From Rhodopseudomonas_A palustris_F (lineage in GTDB: Bacteria; Pseudomonadota; Alphaproteobacteria; Rhizobiales; Xanthobacteraceae): 64,000 nt of DNA. The position numbers and the translations under genes are program-made. The DNA is taken from positions 3,038,001 through 3,102,000 of the forward strand of contig NC_007925.1 of NCBI RefSeq assembly GCF_000013745.1. Direction: 5' to 3'. The notes under the pieces are model-generated. The model made no database searches. It was given only the letters and a program-made list of their open reading frames with translations, and was not told the origin of the DNA. Positions 44,526 to 53,076 of the stretch are shown here, in pieces. Every line of letters begins with the position of its first letter. The stretch's first letter is position 1.

Positions 44526-44835
44526 CGTGTTGCGCGCTGGCCTTCTGTTCCTCCCTCAAAAATTCAAGTCGACGTTCCACGATCAGTCCGTCGACGCCAG
44601 GAAGAGCCTTCAAGACAGGGCCTGGGTCGATCCCCTTGTCGATCATCTGCTGAATTTCGATCGCAACGCTCATGTGCGACAGCAACTCGACGACGCCGTC
44701 AACCACGCGAACCATGACCCGTCCACCCGGCTCGATACGCGCGGCGGCGAGCAAAGCGGTCGGCAGCGTGACACTTCCGTCCTGACCAACATTGATCCAA
44801 ACGTCGTGCCGGAGGCCATCGTCCGAACCACTCAT
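44512..44835 (-). CDS. Antitoxin of the PIN-toxin pair (AbrB/MazE-type)
   Basis: A 107-aa protein. The N-terminal half (WINVGQDGSVTLPTALLAA, then GGRVMVRVVDGVVELLS) looks like an AbrB/SpoVT swapped-hairpin DNA-binding domain. The C-terminal half, with MIDKGIDPGPVLKALPGVDG and an ERRLEFLREEQKAS helix, should wrap the toxin. The ATG at 44835 overlaps the sufB stop as ATGA, so its translation is tied to sufB. It may also bind DNA to control the operon, though it has no promoter of its own in view. Confidence 0.82.
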   Translation of the reverse strand: MSGSDDGLRHDVWINVGQDGSVTLPTALLAAARIEPGGRVMVRVVDGVVELLSHMSVAIEIQQMIDKGIDPGPVLKALPGVDGLIVERRLEFLREEQKASAQHDAAE

Positions 44836-46313
44836 CCCACGCTCCCCTCCAGCGAGATCGAGATCAGCTTCTGCGCCTCGACGGCGAACTCCATCGGCAA
44901 TTGCTGCAGCACGTCCTTGACGAAGCCGTTGACGACCAGGCCGACCGCCTCTTCTTGGCTGAGCCCGCGCTGCACGCAGTAGAACAGCACGTCCTCGGAA
45001 ATCTTCGAGGTGGTGGCTTCGTGCTCGAACAGCGCCGAGGAATTCTTCGCCTCGACGTAAGGCACGGTGTGGGCGCCGCACTGGTCGCCGATCAGCAGCG
45101 AATCGCAGGCGGTGAAGTTGCGCGCGCCGGTGGCCTTGCGATGCGCGGTGACGAGGCCGCGATAGGTGTTCTGCGATTTGCCGGCGGCGATGCCCTTGGA
45201 GATGATCCGGCTGGTGGTGTTCTTGCCGAGATGGATCATCTTGGTGCCGCTATCGACCTGCTGATAGCCGTTGGAGATCGCGATCGAATAGAACTCGCCG
45301 CGCGAGCCATCGCCGCGCAGAATGCAGCTCGGATATTTCCAGGTGATCGCCGAGCCGGTTTCGACCTGGGTCCAGGAGATCTTCGAGTTCTTGCCGCGGC
45401 AATCGCCGCGCTTGGTGACGAAATTGTAGATGCCGCCGATGCCTTCGGAATTTCCGGGGTACCAGTTCTGCACCGTCGAATATTTGATCTCGGCGTCGTC
45501 ATGGGTGATGAGCTCGACCACCGCGGCGTGCAGCTGGTTCTCGTCGCGCTGCGGCGCGGTGCAGCCTTCGAGATACGACACATAGGCGCCCTGGTCGGCG
45601 ATGATCAGGGTGCGTTCGAACTGCCCGGTGTTGCGCTCGTTGATGCGGAAATAGGTCGACAGCTCCATCGGGCAACGCACGCCCGGCGGCACATAGACGA
45701 AAGAGCCGTCGGAGAACACCGCGGAGTTCAGCGTCGCGAAGTAGTTGTCGGTGGTCGGCACCACGGTGCCGAGATATTTCTTCACCAGGTCAGGGTGTTC
45801 GCGGATCGCTTCCGAGATCGGCATGAAGATCACGCCGGCCGCCTTCAGCTCTTTCTGGAACGTGGTGGCGACCGACACCGAATCGAACACCGCATCGACC
45901 GCGACGCGACGCTCGCCCTCGGGCCGCACCACGCCTTCCAGCACCTCGACTTCGCGCAACGGAATGCCGAGCTTCTCGTAGGTCTTGAGAATCTCCGGAT
46001 CGATCTCGTCGATCGAGGACAGCTGCGGCTTCTTCTTCGGCGCCGAGTAGTAATACAGATCCTGATAGTCGATCTTGGGATAGTCGACGCGCGCCCAGGT
46101 CGGCTCGGTCATGGTCAGCCAGCGGCGGTAGGCTTCCAGCCGCCACTGCAGCATCCAGTCCGGTTCGTTCTTCTTTGCTGAGATGAACCTGACGGTGTCT
46201 TCCGACAGCCCCTTCGGGGCCTTGTCGGATTCGATGTCGGTCTCGAAACCATACTTATACTGATCGACGTCGACACGGCGCACCCGTTCGACCGTCTCTT
46301 GTTCAGCCGGCAT
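44832..46313 (-). CDS. sufB: Fe-S assembly scaffold protein SufB
   Basis: A 493-aa scaffold on which the cluster is formed. Family segments include DWMLQWRLEAYRRWL near the N-terminus, VYVPPGVRCPMELSTYFRIN, YLEGCTAPQRDENQLHAAVV and SCDSLLIG-type (FTACDSLLIGDQCGAHTVPY) with the conserved Cys used as sulfur acceptor. GGAGG 5 nt before the ATG at 46313 (MPAEQETVERV) fixes the start; an ATG at 46337 is less likely. It ends in ATGA overlap with the antitoxin gene rather than with sufC. Confidence 0.96.
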   Translation of the reverse strand: MPAEQETVERVRRVDVDQYKYGFETDIESDKAPKGLSEDTVRFISAKKNEPDWMLQWRLEAYRRWLTMTEPTWARVDYPKIDYQDLYYYSAPKKKPQLSSIDEIDPEILKTYEKLGIPLREVEVLEGVVRPEGERRVAVDAVFDSVSVATTFQKELKAAGVIFMPISEAIREHPDLVKKYLGTVVPTTDNYFATLNSAVFSDGSFVYVPPGVRCPMELSTYFRINERNTGQFERTLIIADQGAYVSYLEGCTAPQRDENQLHAAVVELITHDDAEIKYSTVQNWYPGNSEGIGGIYNFVTKRGDCRGKNSKISWTQVETGSAITWKYPSCILRGDGSRGEFYSIAISNGYQQVDSGTKMIHLGKNTTSRIISKGIAAGKSQNTYRGLVTAHRKATGARNFTACDSLLIGDQCGAHTVPYVEAKNSSALFEHEATTSKISEDVLFYCVQRGLSQEEAVGLVVNGFVKDVLQQLPMEFAVEAQKLISISLEGSVG

Positions 46314-46358
46314 TCTATCCTCCGCTCGCGGTTTCAAGGACCACGGTGGAATGGTTGA

Positions 46359-46364
46359 ATTATA
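46359..46364 (-). promoter_or_regulatory. Possible -10 box upstream of sufB
   Basis: TATAAT on the minus strand, 46 bp before the sufB ATG in the 73-bp gap after the desulfurase gene. A weak -35 candidate (TTTCAT) lies 16 bp upstream. It might give sufB extra transcription independent of the first gene; I could not find an Irr or RirA site. Confidence 0.3.
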
Positions 46365-46386
46365 TTACGCAACTGCGAGCATGAAA

Positions 46387-47559
46387 TCAGCTAGTTTGGA
46401 ACCGTTCAAGCTCTGTTTCATCATCCCTTGTAATTAATGATCCCACCAGCTTTCGCCAGCCCTCCGCGCAGCGTTCGATGTCGGCGTCGGTGGTGGACCA
46501 GCCCAGGCTGATGCGAATCGCGCTGCGGGTCAGCGCGTCGTCGACCTGCATCGCCCGCAGTACATGCGAGGGTTGTACTTTCCCCGAAGAACACGCCGAC
46601 CCTGACGACACCGCGATCCCGGCGAGGTCGAAACCGATCACCGCAGTCTCCGCCTTGAGCCCCGGCAGCCCGACCAGCGTGGTGTTGGGCAGCCGCGGCA
46701 CGCCGTCGGCGAAAATCACGCTGCCTTGGGTTTGCCGCAAGATTTTTTCCAGCTTTTGCCGCAGCTTTTGCACCCGCTCGGCGTCCGCCGGAAGCGCCGC
46801 GATCGCCGCTTTCACCGCCGCACCGAAGCCGACAATGCCGGCGACGTTCTCGGTTCCGGCGCGCCGGCCCAGTTCCTGGCCGCCGCCGCGCAGCAGCGGC
46901 TCAGAAAGTGCGACGCCCTCCGCCAGGATCAGCGCGCCGACGCCCTTCGGGCCGCCCAGCTTGTGCGCCGAGACCGAGAGCAGATCGGCAGCCAAGGCCT
47001 TGATATCGAATGGTATCTTGCCGAGCGCCTGGACCGCGTCGACGTGCAGGAGGCCACCCGCTTGGTGCACCAGTTCCGCCACCGCCGCGATCGGCTGGAT
47101 TGCGCCGGTCTCGTTATTGGCCAGCATCACCGAGACCAATGCGGGGCCTTCGGTCTCAAGCAGTTGCCGCAGATGCTCGAGATCGACGACCCCGGAGCGG
47201 TCGACCGCAATCGCGTTGATGCGATCGGCGGCGAACCGCCCGCCGGCCAGCACAGAGGCGTGCTCGATCGATGAAATGATCAATCGATCAAGCGACTTGC
47301 CGGAGTTCTTCAACCCGGGCGTGAGCGCCAGCGCGTTGGCTTCAGTACCGCCCGAGGTGAAAATCACCTCCTGTGGGCGAGCTCCGACCGCTGCCGCGAC
47401 CGCCTCGCGGGCGCCCTCGACCGCGCCACGGGCCCTGCGGCCCTCGGCATGTACCGACGACGGATTGCCGAGCTCGAACGCCGCCGCCATGGCCGCGCGA
47501 GCTTCCTCGCGTAGCGGCGTGGTCGCGTTCCAATCCAGATAGACCCGTGCCGCCGTCAA
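46387..47559 (-). CDS. Cysteine desulfurase, NifS/IscS-type, first gene of the suf cluster
   Basis: A 390-aa PLP enzyme. The PLP lysine is in SVSAHKLGGPKGVGAL and the catalytic Cys in AVSSGSACSSGKVQPSHVL, the long-loop form of group I (IscS/NifS) enzymes, so it differs in class from SufS in the same operon. The start is taken as TTG at 47559 (MTAARVYLDWNATTP) with GGAG 5 nt upstream; a GTG eight codons earlier is possible. An extra desulfurase before sufB is a known rhizobial arrangement. A 245-bp divergent gap to the alpha/beta hydrolase should hold the main suf promoter. Confidence 0.93.
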   Translation of the reverse strand: MTAARVYLDWNATTPLREEARAAMAAAFELGNPSSVHAEGRRARGAVEGAREAVAAAVGARPQEVIFTSGGTEANALALTPGLKNSGKSLDRLIISSIEHASVLAGGRFAADRINAIAVDRSGVVDLEHLRQLLETEGPALVSVMLANNETGAIQPIAAVAELVHQAGGLLHVDAVQALGKIPFDIKALAADLLSVSAHKLGGPKGVGALILAEGVALSEPLLRGGGQELGRRAGTENVAGIVGFGAAVKAAIAALPADAERVQKLRQKLEKILRQTQGSVIFADGVPRLPNTTLVGLPGLKAETAVIGFDLAGIAVSSGSACSSGKVQPSHVLRAMQVDDALTRSAIRISLGWSTTDADIERCAEGWRKLVGSLITRDDETELERFQTS

Positions 47560-47805
47560 ATTGAACTCCGCTGCTGCCTGCACATCTAGGTGGCCGCAGC
47601 GCCAAATGCCAATGGAACCCGGTGCTTGACCGCCGTGCTGCTCAATATGCTTGCAATTGGCCCCTGGCCCTATGCTAGAACGCGACCTCCATTCAATCGC
47701 CGTTGGCCCGCTGCAATGGCACTGATCGCTCTCCATTTGCACGGCCTGGTCTGCGCAGAGCTCGAAAGCCCGCCCCACGTCGGCTGATTCTGCCAAGGAA
47801 AATCA

Positions 47806-48453
47806 ATGCCTGAAGTTATTTTCACCGGTCCCGCAGGTCGATTGGAAGGCCGCTATCATCCGGCCAAGCAGAAGAATGCGCCGATCGCCATGGTGCTGCA
47901 TCCGCATCCCCAGTTCCACGGCACCATGAATCACCAGATTATCTACCAGTGCTATTACGCTTTCGTGCATCGCGGCTTTTCGGTGCTGCGGTTCAATTTC
48001 CGCGGCGTCGGCCGCAGCCAGGGCTCGTTCGACCACGGCACCGGCGAATTGTCCGATGCCGCCTCGGCGCTGGATTGGGCGCAGACCATCAATCCGGAAG
48101 CCCGCGCCTGCTGGGTCGCCGGCTTCTCGTTCGGCGCCTGGATCGGCATGCAGCTTCTGATGCGCCGCCCCGAGGTCGAAGGCTTCATCTCGATCGCGCC
48201 GCCGGCCAACCTCTACGACTTCTCGTTCCTGGCGCCCTGCCCGTCCTCGGGCCTGATCGTACATGGCGAAAAGGACGCCGTGGTGCCGCCGAAGGACGTC
48301 AACACCCTGGTCGAAAAGCTGAAGACCCAGAAGGGCATCGTCATCGACCAGCACATCATCCCCGGCGCCAACCACTTCTTCGACGGCAAATTGCAGCCGT
48401 TGATGGAATCGGTCACCGGCTATCTCGACATGCGGCTCGCCAACGTGCGGTGA
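47806..48453 (+). CDS. Alpha/beta hydrolase
   Basis: A 215-aa hydrolase of the small dienelactone-hydrolase-like/CocE-NonD type. LHPHPQFHGTMNHQ is the oxyanion region; the triad is visible as Ser108 (AGFSFGAW), Asp157 (HGEKDAVVP) and His190 (GANHFF). The substrate is unknown. It is divergent from the suf operon and this neighbourhood is, as I recall, common in Bradyrhizobiaceae. Confidence 0.88.
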   Translation: MPEVIFTGPAGRLEGRYHPAKQKNAPIAMVLHPHPQFHGTMNHQIIYQCYYAFVHRGFSVLRFNFRGVGRSQGSFDHGTGELSDAASALDWAQTINPEARACWVAGFSFGAWIGMQLLMRRPEVEGFISIAPPANLYDFSFLAPCPSSGLIVHGEKDAVVPPKDVNTLVEKLKTQKGIVIDQHIIPGANHFFDGKLQPLMESVTGYLDMRLANVR

Positions 48454-48460
48454 CCAAAAT

Positions 48461-48540
48461 CGTAGGGTGGGCAAAGGCGCTCTTGCGCCGTGCCCACCAG
48501 CCGCACCGCGGTGGGCACGCTGCGCTTTGCCCACCCTACG
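48461..48540. repeat. Palindromic repeat, CGTAGGGTGGGCAAAG family
   Basis: CGTAGGGTGGGCAAAGGCGC pairs with GCGCTTTGCCCACCCTACG over an 80-bp inverted repeat with a second inner stem (GTGCCCACC / GGTGGGCAC). It sits between two convergent genes and could stop transcription from both. Confidence 0.85.
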
Positions 48541-48555
48541 TCTACGCCTTTCAAT

Positions 48556-49659
48556 CTACGGCCGCGCGATCCGCCCGCCGGTCATCGGGATCACCACCCC
48601 GGTGGTCTGCGGATAGGTCAGCGGCAGGCCCTTCAGACCGCGCGCGGCGAGAAAGCCGAACGCCTGCGCCTCCATGGCGTCGGCCGACCAGCCCAGCGCA
48701 TCGGCGTTCTCGACGCTGGCCGGCGCCAGTTTTTCGCGCAACATCCGCAGTAACGAGAGATTGCGGGCACCACCGCCGGTGACGATCCAGCTCAGCGGCA
48801 GCTTCGGCAGCAGCGGCACGATCCCGGCGATCGCGCCCGCGGTGAATGCGGTCAGCGTGGCGGCGCCATCGGCCGGCGTCAGCTTCGGCAGAGCGAGCGC
48901 GGCAAATTCATTGCGATCCAATGATTTCGGCGGCGGCGCGGCGAAGAACGGATGCTGCAGGGCGGCCGCGACCCAGGCCTCGTCGACCTGCCCCTGCGCC
49001 GCCAGCCGGCCTTCGGCGTCGAACGGCTGACCGCTCACCCGCAGCACGAAATCGTCGAGCAACGCATTGCCGGGGCCGGTATCGCAGGCGATCAGCGTCT
49101 CATGACCATCGATATAGCTGATGTTGGAGACTCCGCCGATATTCACCACCGCAAGCGGACCGCTGCGGTCCAGCGACTGCGCCAGCGCGCGGTGATAGAC
49201 CGGCACCAATGGCGCGCCCTGCCCGCCGGCGGCGACGTCCGCGGCGCGGAAATCATGCATCACCGGAACCCGGATCGCCTTAGCCAAGGCCGCGGCGTCG
49301 CCGATCTGCACCGTGAGTTTCTGCGCTGGGCGATGCAGCACGGTCTGGCCGTGAAACCCGACGATATCGACGTCCTCGCGGGCGATGCCGTGCTGCGCGG
49401 TGAAGTTGGCCGCCGCCTCGGCATGGGCCAGCGTTACCATGCGTTCGGCTTCGCCGAGACTGCCCGGCCGGTCGTCGCGCCGGGTCAGTTGCCCCGCCTC
49501 CGCCAGCGCCTGGCGCAGTAGGCTGCGTTCGGCATCGCTGTAGGGCCGATAGCCGGTCGGCCCGAGCGCGCTGACCCGCCGGCCGTCGGTCTTGATCAAG
49601 GCGACATCCACCCCGTCCAGCGAGGTGCCGCTCATCAACCCGATCGCGGTCATCAGCAT
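48556..49659 (-). CDS. anmK: Anhydro-N-acetylmuramic acid kinase
   Basis: A 367-aa kinase that opens and phosphorylates 1,6-anhydro-MurNAc released by lytic transglycosylases, returning it to cell-wall synthesis. The ATP site (GLMSGTSLDGVDVALI), VGFHGQTVLHRP, VVNIGGVSNISYI and the metal/substrate segment CDTGPGNALLDDF are intact. GGAGG 5 nt before the ATG at 49659 fixes the start. Divergent from tyrS, the usual place in this group. It would recycle products of the MltB-like enzyme at 13.2 kb. Confidence 0.95.
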   Translation of the reverse strand: MLMTAIGLMSGTSLDGVDVALIKTDGRRVSALGPTGYRPYSDAERSLLRQALAEAGQLTRRDDRPGSLGEAERMVTLAHAEAAANFTAQHGIAREDVDIVGFHGQTVLHRPAQKLTVQIGDAAALAKAIRVPVMHDFRAADVAAGGQGAPLVPVYHRALAQSLDRSGPLAVVNIGGVSNISYIDGHETLIACDTGPGNALLDDFVLRVSGQPFDAEGRLAAQGQVDEAWVAAALQHPFFAAPPPKSLDRNEFAALALPKLTPADGAATLTAFTAGAIAGIVPLLPKLPLSWIVTGGGARNLSLLRMLREKLAPASVENADALGWSADAMEAQAFGFLAARGLKGLPLTYPQTTGVVIPMTGGRIARP

Positions 49660-49821
49660 GGGCACCTCCAGGGGGCGGCGCTCGTCCGCCAACGTCCAAC
49701 TTGTGTCACGCAACCACTTCTTATAATGCCACAGGGCGCCGCCATTCGGCAGTCCCTTCCCGAAACGCGCCGCAACTCAATGCCGACAGCGTGAAATAAC
49801 AATGAGCCGGATCCCACAGCG

Positions 49822-51078
49822 ATGACTGCATTTAAATCAGATTTTCTGAATGTTCTGCAAAGCCGCGGCTTCATTCATCAAATTTCGGATCCGGACTCGC
49901 TGGACGCGCTGGCTACGCGCGGCGAAGTGGTGTCCTATGTCGGCTACGATTGCACCGCGGCATCGCTGCATGTCGGCCATCTGTTGTCGATCATGATGCT
50001 GCATTGGCTGCAGGCCACCGGCAACAAGCCGATCGCGCTGATGGGCGGCGGTACCACGCGGGTCGGCGACCCCTCCGGCCGCGACGAAACCCGCAAGATC
50101 CTCACTTACGAGCAGATCGACGCCAACAAGGACTCGATCAAGGGCACCTTCGCCAAGTTCATCAGATTCGGCGATGGCAAGAGCGATGCCGTGATGGCCG
50201 ATAACGCCGAATGGCTGACCAAGCTGAACTACATCGAGATGCTGCGCGACGTCGGCCGGCATTTCTCGATCAACCGCATGCTGACCATGGATTCGGTCAA
50301 GATGCGGCTCGAGCGCGAGCAGGAATTGTCGTTCATCGAATTCAACTACATGATCCTGCAGTCCTACGACTTCGTAGAATTGGCGCGGCGCTACGGCTGC
50401 AATCTGCAGATGGGCGGCTCCGACCAATGGGGCAACATCGTCACCGGCGTCGATCTCGGCCGCCGCATGGGCACGCATCAGCTGCACGCCTTGACCTGCC
50501 CGCTGCTCACCACCTCGTCCGGCGCCAAGATGGGCAAGACCGCCGCCGGCGCGGTCTGGCTCAACGGCGACATGCTGTCGGCCTACGACTACTGGCAATA
50601 CTGGCGCAACACCGAGGACGCCGACGTCGAGCGCTTCCTCAAGCTGTTCACGCTGCTGCCGCTCGACGAAGTGGCGCGGCTGGCGGCGCTGCAGGGCCAG
50701 GACATCAACGAGGCCAAGAAGATCTTGGCGACCGAGGCCACCGCGCTGATCCATGGCCGGGAGGCCGCCGACAAGGCCGAAGCCACCGCCCGCACCACCT
50801 TCGAACAGGGCGGCACAGCGAGCGATCTGCCGACCGTCGAACTGTCGCGCGCCGAACTCGACGCCGGTCTCGGCGTGCTGGTGGCGTTCGCCGAGAAGAC
50901 CGGGCTGGTCGCCTCTAACGGCGAGGCGCGGCGCCAGATCAAGGCCGGCGGCCTCAAGGTCAACGACGTCGCGGTGACCGACGAGAAGATGGCGTTGACC
51001 GCGGCCGATCTCACCGCCGACGGCGTGATCAAGCTGTCGATGGGCAAGAAGAAGCACGTGCTGCTGCGCCCGAGCTAA
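49822..51078 (+). CDS. tyrS: Tyrosyl-tRNA synthetase
   Basis: A 418-aa class I synthetase. HIGH motif as HVGH (50-53 in AASLHVGHLLSIM), KMSKS motif as KMGKT (SGAKMGKTAAG), tyrosine-pocket segment GGSDQWGNIVTG. An S4 RNA-binding domain closes the protein (ASNGEARRQIKAGGLKVND). Full length for TyrRS-type 1. Confidence 0.97.
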   Translation: MTAFKSDFLNVLQSRGFIHQISDPDSLDALATRGEVVSYVGYDCTAASLHVGHLLSIMMLHWLQATGNKPIALMGGGTTRVGDPSGRDETRKILTYEQIDANKDSIKGTFAKFIRFGDGKSDAVMADNAEWLTKLNYIEMLRDVGRHFSINRMLTMDSVKMRLEREQELSFIEFNYMILQSYDFVELARRYGCNLQMGGSDQWGNIVTGVDLGRRMGTHQLHALTCPLLTTSSGAKMGKTAAGAVWLNGDMLSAYDYWQYWRNTEDADVERFLKLFTLLPLDEVARLAALQGQDINEAKKILATEATALIHGREAADKAEATARTTFEQGGTASDLPTVELSRAELDAGLGVLVAFAEKTGLVASNGEARRQIKAGGLKVNDVAVTDEKMALTAADLTADGVIKLSMGKKKHVLLRPS

Positions 51079-51336
51079 CAACCTCACGCTGCATTTCTCC
51101 AACTACACGCGCTGAATTGTCGACTGGCAATCACCACAGCCGCGGTTAGCGGCGCATTGTCTGCCTCGATTTGCACGTGATGCGTGAATAACCGCGCGCA
51201 TTGCTCGCCTTACGTTCTCTTGGTGCTGGACGACCTCCGTAACATCCCGGAGGTTCGAAGGATTGCACCGGTAATTTCACTAATCGGAAGGAACTGAACG
51301 CGTAGTTTGTGACCCAGTTTCAGATCAGAGGTCGCC

Positions 51337-53034
51337 ATGAACCTACTCAGCCGATTCACAATTCGCACCAAAATTTCCAGCATGGTGCTGCTATCGGCTG
51401 CGGCCGTTTGCGTCACCGTCGCGGTGGCCGCCTCGCTCAGCCAGAGCCGCATGATGCACGACCGCACTGCGGAATTGCGCTCGGTGGTGGATATCGTCAC
51501 CGGCCTGGCGACATCGCTGCAGAACGAGGTGATCGCCGGCAAGCTCACTCAGGCGGAAGCGGAGCTGCAATTTCGCGCCCGCGCCGCGGGGATGAGGTTC
51601 AGCGCCGGACAGGGCTATCCGGCGGCTTACCGGGTGACGAACCTCAGCGTGATGATGAACGCGTCCGACGCCAAGCTGGAAGACAAGATCACCGGCACCA
51701 AAGATTCCAACGGCGTGGAAGTCACGAGATCGATCGTCGAAGCCGCTGTGGCCAACAGCGAGGGAGGCACCACCACCTACCTCTGGCCGCGGCCGGGACA
51801 GGTCACGCCGATCACCAAATTGGTGTTCGCGCGGGTGTTTAAACCGTGGAATATCGCCATCGCCGCCGGCATCTATGTCGACGATCTCGACGCCGACGTC
51901 CGCGCGCTGCTGATCAAGCTCAGTTCGATCGGCGCCGGCGTCCTGGCGCTGATGGGGCTGCTGTCGTGGCTGATCGCCCGCGACGTGCTGGGTGCCTTGC
52001 AGCGGCAACAGACCCGCATGCAGAACATCGCCACCGGATCGCTCGACGAGGTGGTCGGCGAGACCGACCGCGGCGACGAGATCGGCCGGATGGCCGAGAC
52101 GCTGGAAATGCTGCGCAAGACCGCCCTCACCGCGCGCAACCTGGAGAGCGAACAGGCGGTGTTGAAGCAGCGCAGCGAAACCGAAAAGCGCGAGGCGCTG
52201 CTGGCGCTGGCCGATCGCTTCGATGCCTCGGTCGGCCATCTGGTCGGGCTGATGGCCTCGAGCTCGTCCGATCTGGAAACCACCGCGCGGTCGATGACCG
52301 GCACCGCGGATCGCACCAATCAGCAGGCCACCGTGGTGTCGTCGGCCGCCGAAGAAGCCAGCACGCGGGTGCAGACCGTGGCCTCGGCGGCGGAAGAACT
52401 CACCTCGTCGATCACCGAGATCAGCCGCCAGGTCGCGCAATCGGCAAAAATCAGCAGCCACGCGGTGGAGAGCGCAAGGCGCACCGACACCATCGTCCGC
52501 GCGCTGTCGGACGGCGCCCAGCAGATCGAACACGTCGCCGAATTGATCTCCAGCATCGCCGGCCAGACCAACCTGCTGGCGCTCAACGCCACCATCGAGG
52601 CGGCGCGTGCCGGCGACGCCGGCCGCGGCTTTGCGGTGGTCGCCTCCGAAGTCAAGAGCCTGGCCGGGCAGACCGCGGAAGCCACCAAGGAGATCGGCAA
52701 CCGCATCGCGCAGATCCAGGCCGCCACCAAGGAGGCCGTCAGCGCGATCGAAGGCATCACCGCCACTATCGAAGAAGTCAGCGCGATCGCCACCACGATC
52801 GCCTCGGCGATCGAGGAGCAAGGCGCCGCCACCGCCGAGATCGCCCGCAACGTCACCCAGACCGCGCAGGCGACCCAGGCCGTCACCACCAATATCGGCG
52901 GCGTCAGCACCGCCGCCAACGAGACCGGCGGCGCCGCCAATCTGGTGCTCAGTTCGGCCGCCAACCTGTCGAAGCAGGCCGGACAGCTCTCCGGCGAGGT
53001 CAACACCTTCCTCGCCGGCGTCCGCGCCGCCTGA
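51337..53034 (+). CDS. Methyl-accepting chemotaxis protein with single cache domain
   Basis: A 565-aa chemoreceptor. Helix 1 (about 11-32) and helix 2 (about 188-208) flank a periplasmic sCache_2-type sensor containing YPAAYRVTNLSVMMNASDAK and FKPWNIAIAAGIYVDDLD. A HAMP domain follows (LGALQRQQTRMQNIATG), then the signalling hairpin with the highly conserved tip region (EVKSLAGQTAEATKEIGNRI). No C-terminal CheR/CheB-binding pentapeptide. The ligand is unknown. A 258-bp leader with no visible gene or sigma-28 box lies upstream. Confidence 0.94.
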   Translation: MNLLSRFTIRTKISSMVLLSAAAVCVTVAVAASLSQSRMMHDRTAELRSVVDIVTGLATSLQNEVIAGKLTQAEAELQFRARAAGMRFSAGQGYPAAYRVTNLSVMMNASDAKLEDKITGTKDSNGVEVTRSIVEAAVANSEGGTTTYLWPRPGQVTPITKLVFARVFKPWNIAIAAGIYVDDLDADVRALLIKLSSIGAGVLALMGLLSWLIARDVLGALQRQQTRMQNIATGSLDEVVGETDRGDEIGRMAETLEMLRKTALTARNLESEQAVLKQRSETEKREALLALADRFDASVGHLVGLMASSSSDLETTARSMTGTADRTNQQATVVSSAAEEASTRVQTVASAAEELTSSITEISRQVAQSAKISSHAVESARRTDTIVRALSDGAQQIEHVAELISSIAGQTNLLALNATIEAARAGDAGRGFAVVASEVKSLAGQTAEATKEIGNRIAQIQAATKEAVSAIEGITATIEEVSAIATTIASAIEEQGAATAEIARNVTQTAQATQAVTTNIGGVSTAANETGGAANLVLSSAANLSKQAGQLSGEVNTFLAGVRAA

Positions 53035-53043
53035 GCCCGATCG

Positions 53044-53076
53044 CTGACGCCCGGGCCGCGTCGGGCGTCAGTTGTT
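53044..53076 (+). terminator. Hairpin between the chemoreceptor and the AsmA-like gene
   Basis: CTGACGCCCG (53044-53053) and CGGGCGTCAG (53062-53071) form a 10-bp stem followed by TTGTT on the plus strand. It starts 10 bp after the chemoreceptor stop and overlaps the stop codon of the convergent minus-strand gene. The T-run is short, so efficiency is uncertain. Confidence 0.5.

Noticed and set aside
51391..52821. 476-aa minus-strand frame opposite the chemoreceptor
   Set aside because: Shadow of a clear MCP; Gly/Asp/Arg-rich with no family signature.
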